From the NCBI GenBank assembly GCA_020073305.1, contig JAIQFK010000009.1, positions 62,001 to 126,000 on the forward strand: a stretch of 64,000 nt of DNA. Direction: 5' to 3'. Shown here one piece after another: positions 9,150-18,065 of the stretch. How positions within the stretch are numbered: the stretch's first letter is position 1; each line of letters opens with the position of its first letter. This DNA is from Terriglobia bacterium. Its GTDB lineage: Bacteria; Acidobacteriota; Terriglobia; Bryobacterales; Bryobacteraceae. The position numbers and the translations under genes were made by a program. The notes under the pieces are model-generated. The model ran no database searches. It was not told where the DNA came from and saw nothing but the letters and a program-made list of their open reading frames with translations.

Positions 9150-10079
9150 TCAGTCCACATGCCGTACTTCAACTTGTTCGTAAATCGCCCTGGTTTGCTC
9201 GAGGCCGGCGAAGCGCATGCCGGGGAGCTGAGCGGAAGCGGTTCCGGCGGCCACGGCCCAGCGCAGCGCGTCCCGGGAGTCGTCGTTCCGCTCCATGGCC
9301 CAGGTGTAGGCGGCTGCCAGGGCATCGCCGGCGCCGATGGGCGCGATGGCATTGACTCGCGGCGGTACGGCTTCGATCATTTCGTGATCGAACGCGCCCA
9401 CGGCGCCCCGGCTGCCAAGCGAAAGGATCACGCCTTCGGCTCCCATTCTCTGAATGCGCTTGGCGGCATCCACGAAATGCGTCTGGGTCAGCAGCGCGGT
9501 ATTGAGCAGGCGCTCGGCTTCCTGCTGATTGGGCGTCACCACGGTCGGTTTGGCCTGAATGCCCATGGCGAGCGTATCGCCGTCGGTATCGAGCAAGGTT
9601 TTCACTCCCCGTTTGCGGGCCAGCGTGATGAGATGGGCATAGAAGCTCGCAGGCACGCCGGGCGGGAGGCTGCCGCAGATCATGAACCAGCTTGCTTGAT
9701 CGAGCTTGGCGCGGACCACTTTCTCGATGCTGGCCAGCTCGGCCTTGTCGAGCGTTCCGCCAAACTCGTTCAGCTTGAGGGTGAGACCCTGCTCGTCGGT
9801 GATGATCAGGTTGTGCCGCACGTCGTGGCGCACCGGGACCACGACTAACGTAAAGCCGCAGCCGAACAGGAACTCCTTAAAAGAGGCGGCCGACTGGCTG
9901 CTGGCGGGCACGATGGCCATCGCCTTGCTGCCGAAAGAATGGATCACGCAAGCCGCGTTGATGCCGCGGCCGCCGGCGGACTCGCCGCTCGACGTAATGT
10001 ACGCCCGGTCTTCAAAAACCAGGCGTTCCACGGTAATGGTTCGATCGATGGCGGGATTCACAGTCAGCGTGATGATCAA
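9150..10079 (-). CDS. PfkB-family sugar kinase, 1-phosphofructokinase (FruK)-like
   Basis: A 309-residue ribokinase-fold enzyme. The first PfkB signature is AGGRGINAA (about 35-43) and the second is PIGAGDALAAAY, with the catalytic Asp at 252 in GAGDA (249-253). The N-terminus (MIITLTVNPAID) and the substrate-side motif FMICGSLPPGVP are those of the hexose-phosphate kinase branch (FruK, LacC, PfkB) rather than ribokinase. It would phosphorylate fructose-1-phosphate, fructose-6-phosphate or tagatose-6-phosphate in the cytoplasm; the exact substrate cannot be read. No PTS gene is nearby. It is the first gene of a leftward run with murJ. Confidence 0.88.
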   Translation of the reverse strand: MIITLTVNPAIDRTITVERLVFEDRAYITSSGESAGGRGINAACVIHSFGSKAMAIVPASSQSAASFKEFLFGCGFTLVVVPVRHDVRHNLIITDEQGLTLKLNEFGGTLDKAELASIEKVVRAKLDQASWFMICGSLPPGVPASFYAHLITLARKRGVKTLLDTDGDTLAMGIQAKPTVVTPNQQEAERLLNTALLTQTHFVDAAKRIQRMGAEGVILSLGSRGAVGAFDHEMIEAVPPRVNAIAPIGAGDALAAAYTWAMERNDDSRDALRWAVAAGTASAQLPGMRFAGLEQTRAIYEQVEVRHVD

Positions 10080-10118
10080 GATCTCATTTTACCGGAGTAC
10101 GCGATGTTACCCTGAAAC

Positions 10119-11036
10119 TTGCGCCAACGTCCCGGAGCCAGGGCTTACCTCGCGCTTGCTGCCGTCTGCTTTTTCTGGGGTACGACGTACCTCGGAATCC
10201 GCATGAGTCTGGAGACGTTTCCGCCGTATGTGCTGATCTCGACCCGCTTCATCCTTTCGGGCGTCATCATGCTTGCCGGCGCCCTGGCGCGAGGAGCGCG
10301 CTTACCGCGCGGCAGAGATCTGTGGAAGGCGGGGCTGAGCGGCATCTTGATCTTGAGCATTGGCAACGGCTGCCTGACTTTTGCCGAGTTGCGAATTGCC
10401 AGCGGCCTGGCGAGCCTGGTTATCACGCTGTCTCCGTTCTGGCTGGTCGGCATCGAGGCCATGGCGCGCGGCGGTGAGCGCCTGCACCCTCCCACCATTC
10501 TGGGCATGATCGTCGGCTTTGGCGGAGCTGCGCTGCTGGTTTCGGGAGGGGTTGGATCAGGCGGCATTGGCCCGGCCGCGCTAGTCGGTTTTCTGATTCT
10601 GCAAGTGGGGATGATTTCGTGGTCGGCGGGTTCGATTTACCAGCGCAGACAGCAAGTGGACGCTCACCCGATTGTGGTGGGCGCGGTGCAACAGGTGTTC
10701 GGCGGTCTCGCGGTTCTGCCTTTCGCAGTGTTTGCGAGCAGCCATCACATTGCCTGGAGCGCGCGCGGCGTTTCGGCCTTGTTCTACCTGGTTACGTTCG
10801 GCTCGATCGTCGGTTACAGCGCGTATGTTTATGCGCTCGATCGCCTGCCGGTGGCCGTGGTCTCGATTTATCCCTACGCGAATTCCGTGGTAGCGGTCGC
10901 CCTCGGCTGGCTGTTTTACCGGGAGCCGTTCGGCGTGCGTGAGGCCGCCGCCATGCTCGTGATCTTCGCCGGCGTCGCGGTGGTCAAGTGGCAAGGCGGG
11001 AAAGCGGCGCTGGCGAAGATGGAGGTGGAGGCGTAG
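10119..11036 (+). CDS. EamA/DMT-superfamily transporter
   Basis: A 305-residue membrane protein with ten apolar helices in two five-helix EamA repeats (about 12-140 and 155-295). The first repeat has FFWGTTYLGIRM, the usual start of EamA proteins, and the second ends with the typical AVALGWLFYREPF and a final helix followed by a basic tail. Such proteins export small metabolites across the inner membrane; the substrate is unknown. It starts with TTG at 10119, since the upstream ATG at 10104 runs into a stop after three codons; no SD is evident. It is divergent from the pfkB gene (39 bp between starts) and convergent with ychF. Confidence 0.86.
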   Translation: MRQRPGARAYLALAAVCFFWGTTYLGIRMSLETFPPYVLISTRFILSGVIMLAGALARGARLPRGRDLWKAGLSGILILSIGNGCLTFAELRIASGLASLVITLSPFWLVGIEAMARGGERLHPPTILGMIVGFGGAALLVSGGVGSGGIGPAALVGFLILQVGMISWSAGSIYQRRQQVDAHPIVVGAVQQVFGGLAVLPFAVFASSHHIAWSARGVSALFYLVTFGSIVGYSAYVYALDRLPVAVVSIYPYANSVVAVALGWLFYREPFGVREAAAMLVIFAGVAVVKWQGGKAALAKMEVEA

Positions 11037-11122
11037 GAACTTGTCGAAAAACTCCGCTGAGCAACCGCTCCTTGCAGTCGCGGCTCGGTAAGTCGCTGAC
11101 AGTGCAAAGGGCAGAGTGACTC

Positions 11123-12196
11123 TCAGCCGTGCCGGATCACGAGCACGTCGCCGTCCTTGACGATGTAGTCTTTGCCCTCGAGGCGTAGCAGGCCTTTTTC
11201 GCGCACGCCGGGATAGCCGCCAAGATCCACCAGGTTCTTCCAGTTCACCACTTCAGCGCGGATGAATTTTTTCTCGAAATCCGAGTGAATCGCGCCAGCG
11301 GCCTTCACTGCTTGGCTCGCAATAGGTATGGTCCAGGCGCGTACTTCGGTCTCACCGGCCGTCAGAAACGACATTAAACCCAGCAGCCGGTACGAAGCCG
11401 TGATCATGCGCACCAAGCCGGATTCCTTTAAGCCGTAACTCGCCAGATACTCGCGCGCCTCCTCCGGCGCAAGCTCCGCCAGCTCCGCCTCGATCTTGCC
11501 GCACATGGCCATGACCTCTGTGTGCGCGCGGCCCTGGAGCGGTCCGGAGCGGTACTGCTGTTCGATTTCGTGCAACCGCGCGGCATCCGCTTCGCCGATG
11601 TTCAGCACGTACAGCATGGGCTTCTGCGAAAGAAACTGAAAGCCGCGGATGCGCTTCTCGCCATCGGCGTCGAGCGAGAGCTGCCGCAGAGGCTGGTTGG
11701 CGTCTACTAGCGCTTTGCATTTTTCGAGCAGCTCGAATTCGTGGTCGAGTTCCGGATTCTTCACTTTCTTGCGGTCTTTGTCGAGCCGCTCCAGCCGTTT
11801 CTCAATCACCACCAGATCGCTCAGCACCAGCTCGGTCTCTACGTCATCGATGTCGCGCAGCGGATCCACGGAGCCTTTTTCATGCGCGACGGTGGCGTCT
11901 TCAAATACACGCACCACGTGGGCGAAAGCGTCCGCCACGCGCAGACCGGCCAGATAACTAGGATCGCGCAGGTGTTCTTTCGAGATGGCAGGGAAATCCA
12001 CGTACTCGACCGTTGCGTGCGTGATCTTGGGTGGTTCGAAGATTTTCGCCAACTCGTCCAGCCGCGTATCGGGCACCTTGGCGACACCGGATCGCGCGGC
12101 GGTCGAGCCGAGGCGGGTGTCCTCGTGAGCGCCAGTCAGAATCGTAAACAGAGAGGTCTTGCCCACCGTGGGCAGACCGATGATAGCCGTTTTCAT
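11123..12196 (-). CDS. ychF: Divergent YchF/OLA1-family ATPase with TGS domain
   Basis: A 357-residue P-loop protein. Walker A is GLPTVGKTS (7-15), a coiled-coil insert lies around 130-170, the base-recognition motif appears as LNIGE, and residues about 275-357 are a TGS-type domain ending in KDGDVLVIRHG. This matches YchF, a ribosome-associated ATPase of the Obg family, in length and order. Two regions differ from canonical YchF: the G2 segment around TGAHEDTRLGSTAARSG, and the G3/switch II region, which reads VDFPAISKE where the family normally has a D-x-A-G-L-V block followed by a Gly-rich GASxGxGLGN loop. It follows moxR by 15 bp, in the same direction. Confidence 0.85.
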   Translation of the reverse strand: MKTAIIGLPTVGKTSLFTILTGAHEDTRLGSTAARSGVAKVPDTRLDELAKIFEPPKITHATVEYVDFPAISKEHLRDPSYLAGLRVADAFAHVVRVFEDATVAHEKGSVDPLRDIDDVETELVLSDLVVIEKRLERLDKDRKKVKNPELDHEFELLEKCKALVDANQPLRQLSLDADGEKRIRGFQFLSQKPMLYVLNIGEADAARLHEIEQQYRSGPLQGRAHTEVMAMCGKIEAELAELAPEEAREYLASYGLKESGLVRMITASYRLLGLMSFLTAGETEVRAWTIPIASQAVKAAGAIHSDFEKKFIRAEVVNWKNLVDLGGYPGVREKGLLRLEGKDYIVKDGDVLVIRHG

Positions 12197-12211
12197 GAAT
12201 GGGAGAACCGT

Positions 12212-13195
12212 CTACAACGGAACGTCAACTTGAGTCAGGATGTCTTCGATGATCCGGTCGCCGAGATCGCCGCGGCGCTGTGCCAGGGCGGCGCGCGCGT
12301 TGACCACCACGCGGTGCGCGAAAACCGGACCCGCCAGGCGCTTGATGTCGTCGGGGATGGCGAAGTCCCGCCCTTCAAGCAGCGCCAGCGCCTGCGCCGC
12401 CCGGTACAGCGCCTGCGATCCGCGCGGGCTCACACCGAGCGCAAGTGAATCGTGTGTGCGCGTCTTTTCAACGATCGACAGCATGTAATCGACCAGCGAT
12501 TCATCCACCGTGACGCGATGCACCATGGCCTGAAGCTGCAGAATCTCATCCGCCGCAAGGACGCGCTCGACGGTGCCACAGGGCTCGGCAAAGTTGCGCA
12601 CGATGTCGCGCTCGCTCGCGGTATCGGGGTAGCCGATGCGCAACCGCATGAGGAAGCGGTCCAACTGCGACTCCGGCAGCGGATAGGTGCCGTGATGTTC
12701 GACCGGGTTCTGAGTCGCGATCACCATGAAGGGCGTGGGCAGCGCGTGCGAGCGGCCATCAATCGTTACCTGTCGCTCGTTCATGGCCTCAAGCAGGGCC
12801 GATTGTGTCTTGGGCGTGGTGCGGTTGATTTCGTCAGCCAGTAGAAAATTGGTGAAGATGGGTCCCGGCTTGAACTCGAAGGCTTCCGAGTGCGCGTTAT
12901 AAATGGTGACGCCAACGACGTCACTGGGCAACATGTCGCTGGTAAACTGCAGCCGGTGGAAGGTGGAGTCCACGGATCGCGCCAGCGCCTGCGCCAGCGT
13001 TGTTTTGCCTACTCCGGGGACGTCTTCGATCAGCAGATGCCCACGCGCCAGCAGGCAGACCAGCGAAAGCCGCACCACCTCGGCCTTACCACGCAAGACC
13101 AGCCCGAGCGCTGACTCGAGCGCAGCAAGCTTCGCAAAAGCGACGGCAGGGGTGGACACCACCGGCGGGTCTTCCATGATTTCCCGCTGGGCCAT
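12212..13195 (-). CDS. MoxR-family AAA+ ATPase
   Basis: An about 327-residue AAA_3 ATPase: Walker [14 protein letters not shown], Walker [12 protein letters not shown], sensor [20 protein letters not shown] and a C-terminal lid domain ([16 protein letters not shown]). MoxR ATPases act as cytoplasmic chaperones that load cofactors or activate partner proteins, often next to VWA-domain genes, but none is present here. The start is uncertain. In-frame ATGs lie at 13234, 13195 and 13177; none has a strong SD, though GGGA lies 4 nt before 13177. ychF follows 15 bp downstream, so the two may form an operon. An AT-rich block at 13200-13215, between this gene and tRNA-Val, may hold promoters for both. 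Confidence 0.87.
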   Translation of the reverse strand: MAQREIMEDPPVVSTPAVAFAKLAALESALGLVLRGKAEVVRLSLVCLLARGHLLIEDVPGVGKTTLAQALARSVDSTFHRLQFTSDMLPSDVVGVTIYNAHSEAFEFKPGPIFTNFLLADEINRTTPKTQSALLEAMNERQVTIDGRSHALPTPFMVIATQNPVEHHGTYPLPESQLDRFLMRLRIGYPDTASERDIVRNFAEPCGTVERVLAADEILQLQAMVHRVTVDESLVDYMLSIVEKTRTHDSLALGVSPRGSQALYRAAQALALLEGRDFAIPDDIKRLAGPVFAHRVVVNARAALAQRRGDLGDRIIEDILTQVDVPL

Positions 13196-13201
13196 TAAGG
13201 C

Positions 13202-13207
13202 TATAAT
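13202..13207 (+). promoter_or_regulatory. TATAAT box upstream of tRNA-Val
   Basis: A perfect TATAAT lies 63 bp before the tRNA in a GC-rich surrounding. No convincing TTGACA is found 16-18 bp upstream (TTTCCC at best), so this is a weak promoter call. Confidence 0.35.
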
Positions 13208-13269
13208 ACTAAATTCACCCCGTCGAAAAGGCATTCCGGCTTGTGCGACAGGCTGTGCCGTTCTCGAAA

Positions 13270-13346
13270 GGGCGCGTAGCTCAGTTGGTTAGAGCGCCTG
13301 CTTCACACGCAGGAGGTCCACGGTTCGAGTCCGTGCGCGCCCACCA
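13270..13346 (+). tRNA. tRNA-Val (anticodon CAC)
   Basis: A 77-nt cloverleaf can be folded by eye. The acceptor stem GGGCGCG (13270-13276) pairs with CGCGCCC (13336-13342); D-stem GCTC/GAGC; anticodon stem CCTGC/GCAGG with the 7-nt loop TTCACAC, giving anticodon CAC, which reads GUG (valine); T-stem CACGG/CCGTG with loop TTCGAGT. The discriminator base is A and the CCA end is encoded (13344-13346). No integrase or element follows it. Confidence 0.97.
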
Positions 13347-13497
13347 TTTAGAATCAATGGTTAGAGCCCGACGAACACGCGACACTGTTCGCGGGAGAAG
13401 GCAAAGCGGGCAAGGAATGGATCGATATTACATAATCATTACAGAATGTACGCGGAATCCCTGTTAATTTGATGCGGTGCAACACCAGGATGCCCCA

Positions 13498-14352
13498 GTG
13501 AGCAGCGACCTGATCGACACAGCCGACCTGCACAAAATCAACTGGATCAATAGCATCGCGTTCGGCCTCTTCCACCTCGGGGCGGTAGCCGCGTTATTCA
13601 TGTTCAGTTGGCCGGCATTGGGTGTGGCGCTGTTCCTCTACTGGATGTGCGGCAGCCTCGGCATCAGCATGGGTTACCACCGGCTGCACACTCACCGGTC
13701 GTATCAGGCGCCCTTGGCGCTCGAGTATTTTTTTGCGGTTTGCGGCACGCTGACGCTCGAAGGTGGGCCGATTTTCTGGGTGGCGATGCATCGCATCCAC
13801 CACCAGAATTCGGATCAGCCCGGCGATCCGCACTCGCCGCGGGGTGGCGGCTGGTGGGCTCACATGGGCTGGCTTCTGGTCGGAGAGAGCAAGCATCGCA
13901 ACACCCGGCTGCTGGCGAAGTACGCGCCCGATCTGGCAAAAGACCGCTTCTACGTCTGGCTCAACGACTATCATTGGATTCCACTGGTGGTGCTGGGTGG
14001 GCTGCTGTACGCCATGGGCGGTGTTTCGTTCGTGCTGTGGGGCGTCTTCCTCCGCGTCGTCGCAGGTCTGCACTCAACGTGGCTGGTCAACTCCGCGACA
14101 CACATGTGGGGCAGCCGCCGGTTCGCCACCCGCGATGACTCCCGCAACAACTGGCTGATTGCCCTCATCACCTCCGGCGAGGGCTGGCACAACAACCACC
14201 ACGCGCACCCGACATCGGCCCGGCATGGGCTTGCCTGGTATGAGTTCGACCTGTCCTGGATTCAGATCAGGATCCTTCAGTTCTTCGGCATCGCCAAATC
14301 TGTGAGGGTGGCTAAAATCACCGGCGAGGTGGCTGAAGGGGAAGCGGCGTAA
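13498..14352 (+). CDS. Acyl-CoA/acyl-lipid desaturase (delta-9 type)
   Basis: A membrane di-iron desaturase of about 284 residues. From this start the three histidine boxes are HRLHTH (61-66), HRIHH (98-102) and HNNHH (231-235), which bind the two irons, with two pairs of apolar helices between them. It would introduce a cis double bond, probably delta-9, into fatty acyl chains at the inner membrane, needing an electron donor not encoded here. The longest frame begins at a GTG at 13477 without an SD; I prefer the GTG at 13498, which has AGGA 7 nt upstream. The gene stands alone between tRNA-Val and a 344-bp non-coding stretch. Confidence 0.9.
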   Translation: MSSDLIDTADLHKINWINSIAFGLFHLGAVAALFMFSWPALGVALFLYWMCGSLGISMGYHRLHTHRSYQAPLALEYFFAVCGTLTLEGGPIFWVAMHRIHHQNSDQPGDPHSPRGGGWWAHMGWLLVGESKHRNTRLLAKYAPDLAKDRFYVWLNDYHWIPLVVLGGLLYAMGGVSFVLWGVFLRVVAGLHSTWLVNSATHMWGSRRFATRDDSRNNWLIALITSGEGWHNNHHAHPTSARHGLAWYEFDLSWIQIRILQFFGIAKSVRVAKITGEVAEGEAA

Positions 14353-14696
14353 ACCGCGAGGCAGAGAAGCCGAAGACAAAGAACGGCCCAGGAAAGAGGC
14401 GCGCCCTGCTTCCGAAGGAGCAATGTTCGCTAATACTGGGGCCACTCGCCTCTGTCCTGGAGCCGAGGATTATGACTATATCACAAGGGTTGTTCCTAGC
14501 CTGTTCCAAATTGCTCACAGTCTCTCGGCAAGGTTCGGTAAACCTCCACACGCAGCGAAGCATGCGCGACTATCCACACACGATCAATTTGCTCCCGCGG
14601 GTTCATCGAGCTATGCTCATGCACGGAGGGCGTCCATGAAGGGGGTCGCAGCAACGCGCGGAGAATCTCGAGAAGCATTGTGAGCTCTTCAAATTG
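14353..14696. other. Intergenic stretch with no recognised gene
   Basis: The 344 bp between the desaturase and the isomerase-like gene hold only short overlapping frames on both strands (under 90 codons) without SDs or family-like motifs. I see no tRNA, repeat, terminator or clear promoter. The right part could carry the control region of the next gene. Confidence 0.5.
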
Positions 14697-16130
14697 ATGC
14701 ATCACGACCAGCCTCCATTGCGGATCGGGTTATTCAGCATCGGGCTGGATGCCTACTGGCCCCAGTTCCCCGGACTCAGGGAAAAGCTGCTCGCATACAA
14801 CCAGCAGATCGCCAGCCGGATTGTCCGGAACGGGGTCGAGATCGTCAATCTGGAACTGGTGGATTCGCCCGAGAAAGCGTTGACAGCCGGGCATCGCTTC
14901 CGCGAGAGGGACGTCGACATCATCTTTCTGCACGTCGCGACCTACGCTCTTTCGTCGACGGTTTTGCCGGTCGTCAGGCGGGCAAAGACGCCGGTGGTAA
15001 TTCTGAATCTTGCGCCGGGCCCGGCGATCGATTACGCGTCCTTCAATCAGTTACAGGATCGGGGCAAGATGACGGGTGAATGGCTCGCCTGGTGCCAGGC
15101 TTGCCCGGTTCCCGAAATGGCCAACGTTTTTCAGCGCAGCCGGATTCCGTTCTTCCAGGTAACAGGGATGTTGCAGGATGATGCCGCATGGAGCGAAATC
15201 GACGCGTGGATCGACGCCGCCAAAGTTGCGCACACCATGGAGCACAACCGGCTCGGATTGATGGGCCACTACTACGGAGGGATGCTCGACATCTACTCCG
15301 ATCTGACGATGCACTGTGCTGTTTTCGGCGGTCACATAGAGATCATAGAAGTCGACGAACTGGCGGCACTTCGCCAAGAAGTCACAACCGCTGCCATCGC
15401 CGATCGGGTTCGCATATTTTATGAAACCTTCGACGTTCAGCCGGATTGTCCGGCGTCTGAACTCGAGCGCGCGGCGCGTACCTCGGTCGCCCTGGATGAA
15501 CTGGTCCGGCGCCACAACTTGGGATCGATGGCTTATTACTATCAGGGAACCGGCAACCCGGCGAACGAAGACGCCATCACATCCATCATCCTTGGAACCA
15601 GCCTGCTGACCTCCCGGGGCGTTCCGGTCGCGGGCGAATACGAGGTCAAGAATGCGCAGGCTATGAAGATCATGGACGCATTTGGCGCCGGAGGATCGTT
15701 CAGCGAGTTCTACGCGACTGATTTCGAAGACGGCGTGGTCTTGATGGGCCATGATGGTCCGGGGCATCTGGCCATTGCAGAAGGCAAGACGAAGGTGCGG
15801 CCGCTTGGCGTTTTTCACGGCAAGACCGGCCGGGGACTTTCGGTCGAGATGTCTGTGCGCAACGGCCCCGTCACGCTGCTGTCCGTCGTTCAGACGGCTG
15901 ACGGAAGGCTGAAGCTGTTGATGGCAGAAGGCGAGTCCACCCCAGGGCCCATCCTCGAGATTGGGAATACCAACAGCCGGTATCGATTCCCGCTCGGTGT
16001 TCGAGAGTTCATCAACGCCTGGAATTCCCATGGTCCCGCGCACCACTGTGCCATTGGGTTGGGACACATTGCCGACAAGCTCGGGAAGTTTGGAGCGCTC
16101 GTCGGCATCGAGTCCGTACGCATTTGTTGA
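14697..16130 (+). CDS. L-arabinose/L-fucose isomerase-family protein
   Basis: A 477-residue protein with the overall shape of arabinose isomerase. Residues 8-110 are an alpha/beta N-terminal domain, followed by a second alpha/beta domain containing LMGHYYGGMLDIYSD. The C-terminal half has the spaced catalytic-type residues GNPANEDA (E291), AGEYEVKN (E314/E316), LMGHDGPGH (H352) and AHHCAIG (H449/H450), close to the Glu-Glu-His-His set at 306, 333, 350 and 450 of E. coli AraA. It would bind Mn2+ and interconvert an aldose and a ketose, substrate unknown. The ATG at 14697 is preceded by an in-frame TTG at 14694; the SD is weak. A GH39-like glycosidase follows 23 bp downstream, suggesting that the pair handles a released sugar. 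Confidence 0.75.
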   Translation: MHHDQPPLRIGLFSIGLDAYWPQFPGLREKLLAYNQQIASRIVRNGVEIVNLELVDSPEKALTAGHRFRERDVDIIFLHVATYALSSTVLPVVRRAKTPVVILNLAPGPAIDYASFNQLQDRGKMTGEWLAWCQACPVPEMANVFQRSRIPFFQVTGMLQDDAAWSEIDAWIDAAKVAHTMEHNRLGLMGHYYGGMLDIYSDLTMHCAVFGGHIEIIEVDELAALRQEVTTAAIADRVRIFYETFDVQPDCPASELERAARTSVALDELVRRHNLGSMAYYYQGTGNPANEDAITSIILGTSLLTSRGVPVAGEYEVKNAQAMKIMDAFGAGGSFSEFYATDFEDGVVLMGHDGPGHLAIAEGKTKVRPLGVFHGKTGRGLSVEMSVRNGPVTLLSVVQTADGRLKLLMAEGESTPGPILEIGNTNSRYRFPLGVREFINAWNSHGPAHHCAIGLGHIADKLGKFGALVGIESVRIC

Positions 16131-16153
16131 GTTTCGATCTTTGGAGAAGGAAC

Positions 16154-17627
16154 ATGATCGTCGTCCGTGCCTCCCTTTTGATTTCGGCAGTGGCATGCGC
16201 AATGTTTGCGCAACAAATCGAGGTGTCCTGGAGCAAGGTGCAGCGAGTTTCGAATACGACCGCCACGTTGCAGGTGGTCGTCAACCAATCCTTTGCGGCC
16301 CGGTTCCGCCATCCACGATCGTGTCTACAAAGAGCTTCAGGGGCTTGGCGCCGACTATGCCCGCTATGTGCCGTGGCTACCCTATCCCAAGCTCGGAGTC
16401 GCCGAACTCGAGCCTCCTGATGCGGACAAGACGTCGTGGGATTTCACGCTGATCGATCCGATGACGCTGGATTTTGCAAAGGCCACGGACGGGCATCCGG
16501 TAATTTTCAATTTCAGCACGATTCCGGCGTGGATGTTCAAGACGCCGAAGCCGGTGACCTACCCACAAGATCCGGACCAGGTTACTTGGGACTACACACA
16601 AGGGACGGAGCTGCGCGACCCCTCGATGAAGGAGCTGGGTGACTACTATGCGCGGCTGGTGAGCTGGTATGTGAACGGAGGGTTCGTCGATGAGCTAGGA
16701 AAGCGGCACGACTCCGGACACCATATTAAGGTTGATTTCTGGGAGATCTTGAACGAACCCGACTTTGAGCACAACACAACGCCTGAACAATATACGGCAC
16801 GCTACGACGCCATTGTTACTGCCATCAAGCGTGTGGCGCCGGCTATGAAATTCGTGGGACTCGGGCTGGCTGCTCCCTCAGACAACCCACGCATGTTCGA
16901 GTATTTCCTCAACCCGAACAATCACAAACCGGGTGTTCCGCTCGATATGATCTCTTATCATTTTTACGCCGTTCCTGCTGAGGACCAGACGCCGGAGATC
17001 GAGCAGCACACTTTTTTTGAGCAGGCGGACCGGTTTCTTGCAACCGCGCGCTTTATCGAAGCCATCCGCATGAGGCTGTCGCCTTCCACGCGCACGACGG
17101 TCAACGAAATCGGGTCCATCTCGGCCGATGACCTGCAGCAGGGAAAGCCCGGGCACGTCACCCAGCCGATACCGGATTCCTACTGGAATCTTTCGGGCGC
17201 AACCTACGCGTATGTCTTCGGCCAGCTCGCAACGCTCGGCATCGATGTGGCTGGTGAGTCGCAGCTAGTCGGATATCCAACGCAATTTCCGAGTGTCTCG
17301 ATGGTGGACTGGAATACAGGCGCGCCCAATGCCAGGTTCCGCGTGCTGCAACTCCTGAAGAACAACTTCGCTCCCGGCGACAGCATCGTCGAAGCATCCG
17401 GCGGAAGTCCGTATATCTATGCCTTCGCGGTCGTCAAGCCTTCCGGCGAACACAAGCTGCTCCTGGTAAACAAGCGAGACAGAGAGTTCGATGTTGTGTT
17501 GCCGCAGGCTGCACGGCAGTGGGAGTTTGTAGACCAGACCACCAAGGGGAATCCTCTGTCGCCGGAAAAACTGAACAAGAACAGCGTTACCCTCCACGGC
17601 TTGGCAGTTGCGGTTGTGTCGTTTTGA
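16154..17627 (+). pseudogene. GH39-like glycoside hydrolase with a 1-base frameshift near the 5' end
   Basis: The natural start is an ATG at 16154 with an excellent SD (GGAGAAGGA) and a signal peptide (MIVVRASLLISAVACAMFAQ). That frame matches until about 16285 (reading VVVN) and then loses the protein, while the frame one base later carries PLRPGSAIHDRVYKELQG and stays open to 17627. One extra base around 16283-16290 therefore separates signal peptide and enzyme. The enzyme part is a clan-A (TIM-barrel) glycosidase: acid/base Glu in WEILNEPDFE (codon 16755-16757), nucleophile Glu in TVNEIG (codon 17106-17108), and a beta-rich C-terminus ending in LAVAVVSF. The catalytic domain is undamaged. 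A sequencing slip or a real mutation are both possible. Confidence 0.78.
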
Positions 17628-17741
17628 AATTCGCGGAACAGAATCGCGGGCCTGGATGAAATGGCAGCAGGGCGACGTTCTGCTTGTAACACGAGCGTGG
17701 AGGCAAACGCGCTATTCTATATTCACATAGCGAATTGTAGA

Positions 17742-18014
17742 ATGAGCATTCGCAAGCATAATCGAGGAAGCGGGCGTCCCCCGCACCACCACGACTCCGA
17801 CGACCAAAAGCCGGTCCGTCAACGGGCCACGGATCAGGAGATCCAAAAGTGGATTTTGCGCCAACACGGCTTTGTGCCCGAGAGCGCGTGGCTTGTGCAC
17901 TGTAAAGAGTTATTTGGCCTCAGCCAACCCGGAAGCGCATCCGCCGAGAATCCATGCCCGCCAGAAAAGGTCGCGGCGATCAAGCAGGCATTTCGCCGCT
18001 TCGGATTGCTGTAA
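17742..18014 (+). CDS. Small hypothetical protein, basic and His-rich N-terminus
   Basis: A 90-residue frame starting MSIRKHNRGSGRPPHHH. The N-terminal third is polar, disordered-looking and His/Asp-rich; residues about 33-90 look folded, with TDQEIQKWILRQHGF, VHCKELFGL and a C-terminal helix KVAAIKQAFRRFGLL. I do not recognise a family. The frame extends upstream to 17661, but the ATG at 17742 gives the protein-like composition. There is no signal peptide, so it is presumably cytoplasmic. It sits 114 bp after the GH39-like gene. It is called real because of its composition and fold-like second half; confidence is moderate. Confidence 0.55.
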   Translation: MSIRKHNRGSGRPPHHHDSDDQKPVRQRATDQEIQKWILRQHGFVPESAWLVHCKELFGLSQPGSASAENPCPPEKVAAIKQAFRRFGLL

Positions 18015-18065
18015 CCCTCGGATTGAAGCAGGAGCACGCATACATTTATCCCCGCTCCGGCTGCT

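Noticed and set aside
7839-9848. 669-codon open frame on the plus strand across murJ and pfkB
   Set aside because: It is antisense to two genes with full family motifs, has a His/Gly/Arg-rich composition typical of GC-rich antisense frames, and no SD.
13359-13367. GGTTAGAGC repeats the tRNA-Val D-arm (13287-13295) and could be an attachment-site remnant
   Set aside because: Only nine bases match, and no integrase or element follows.
14496-14705. 69-codon minus-strand frame in the large gap
   Set aside because: No SD, no signal or motif; it overlaps the start of the isomerase-like gene antisense.
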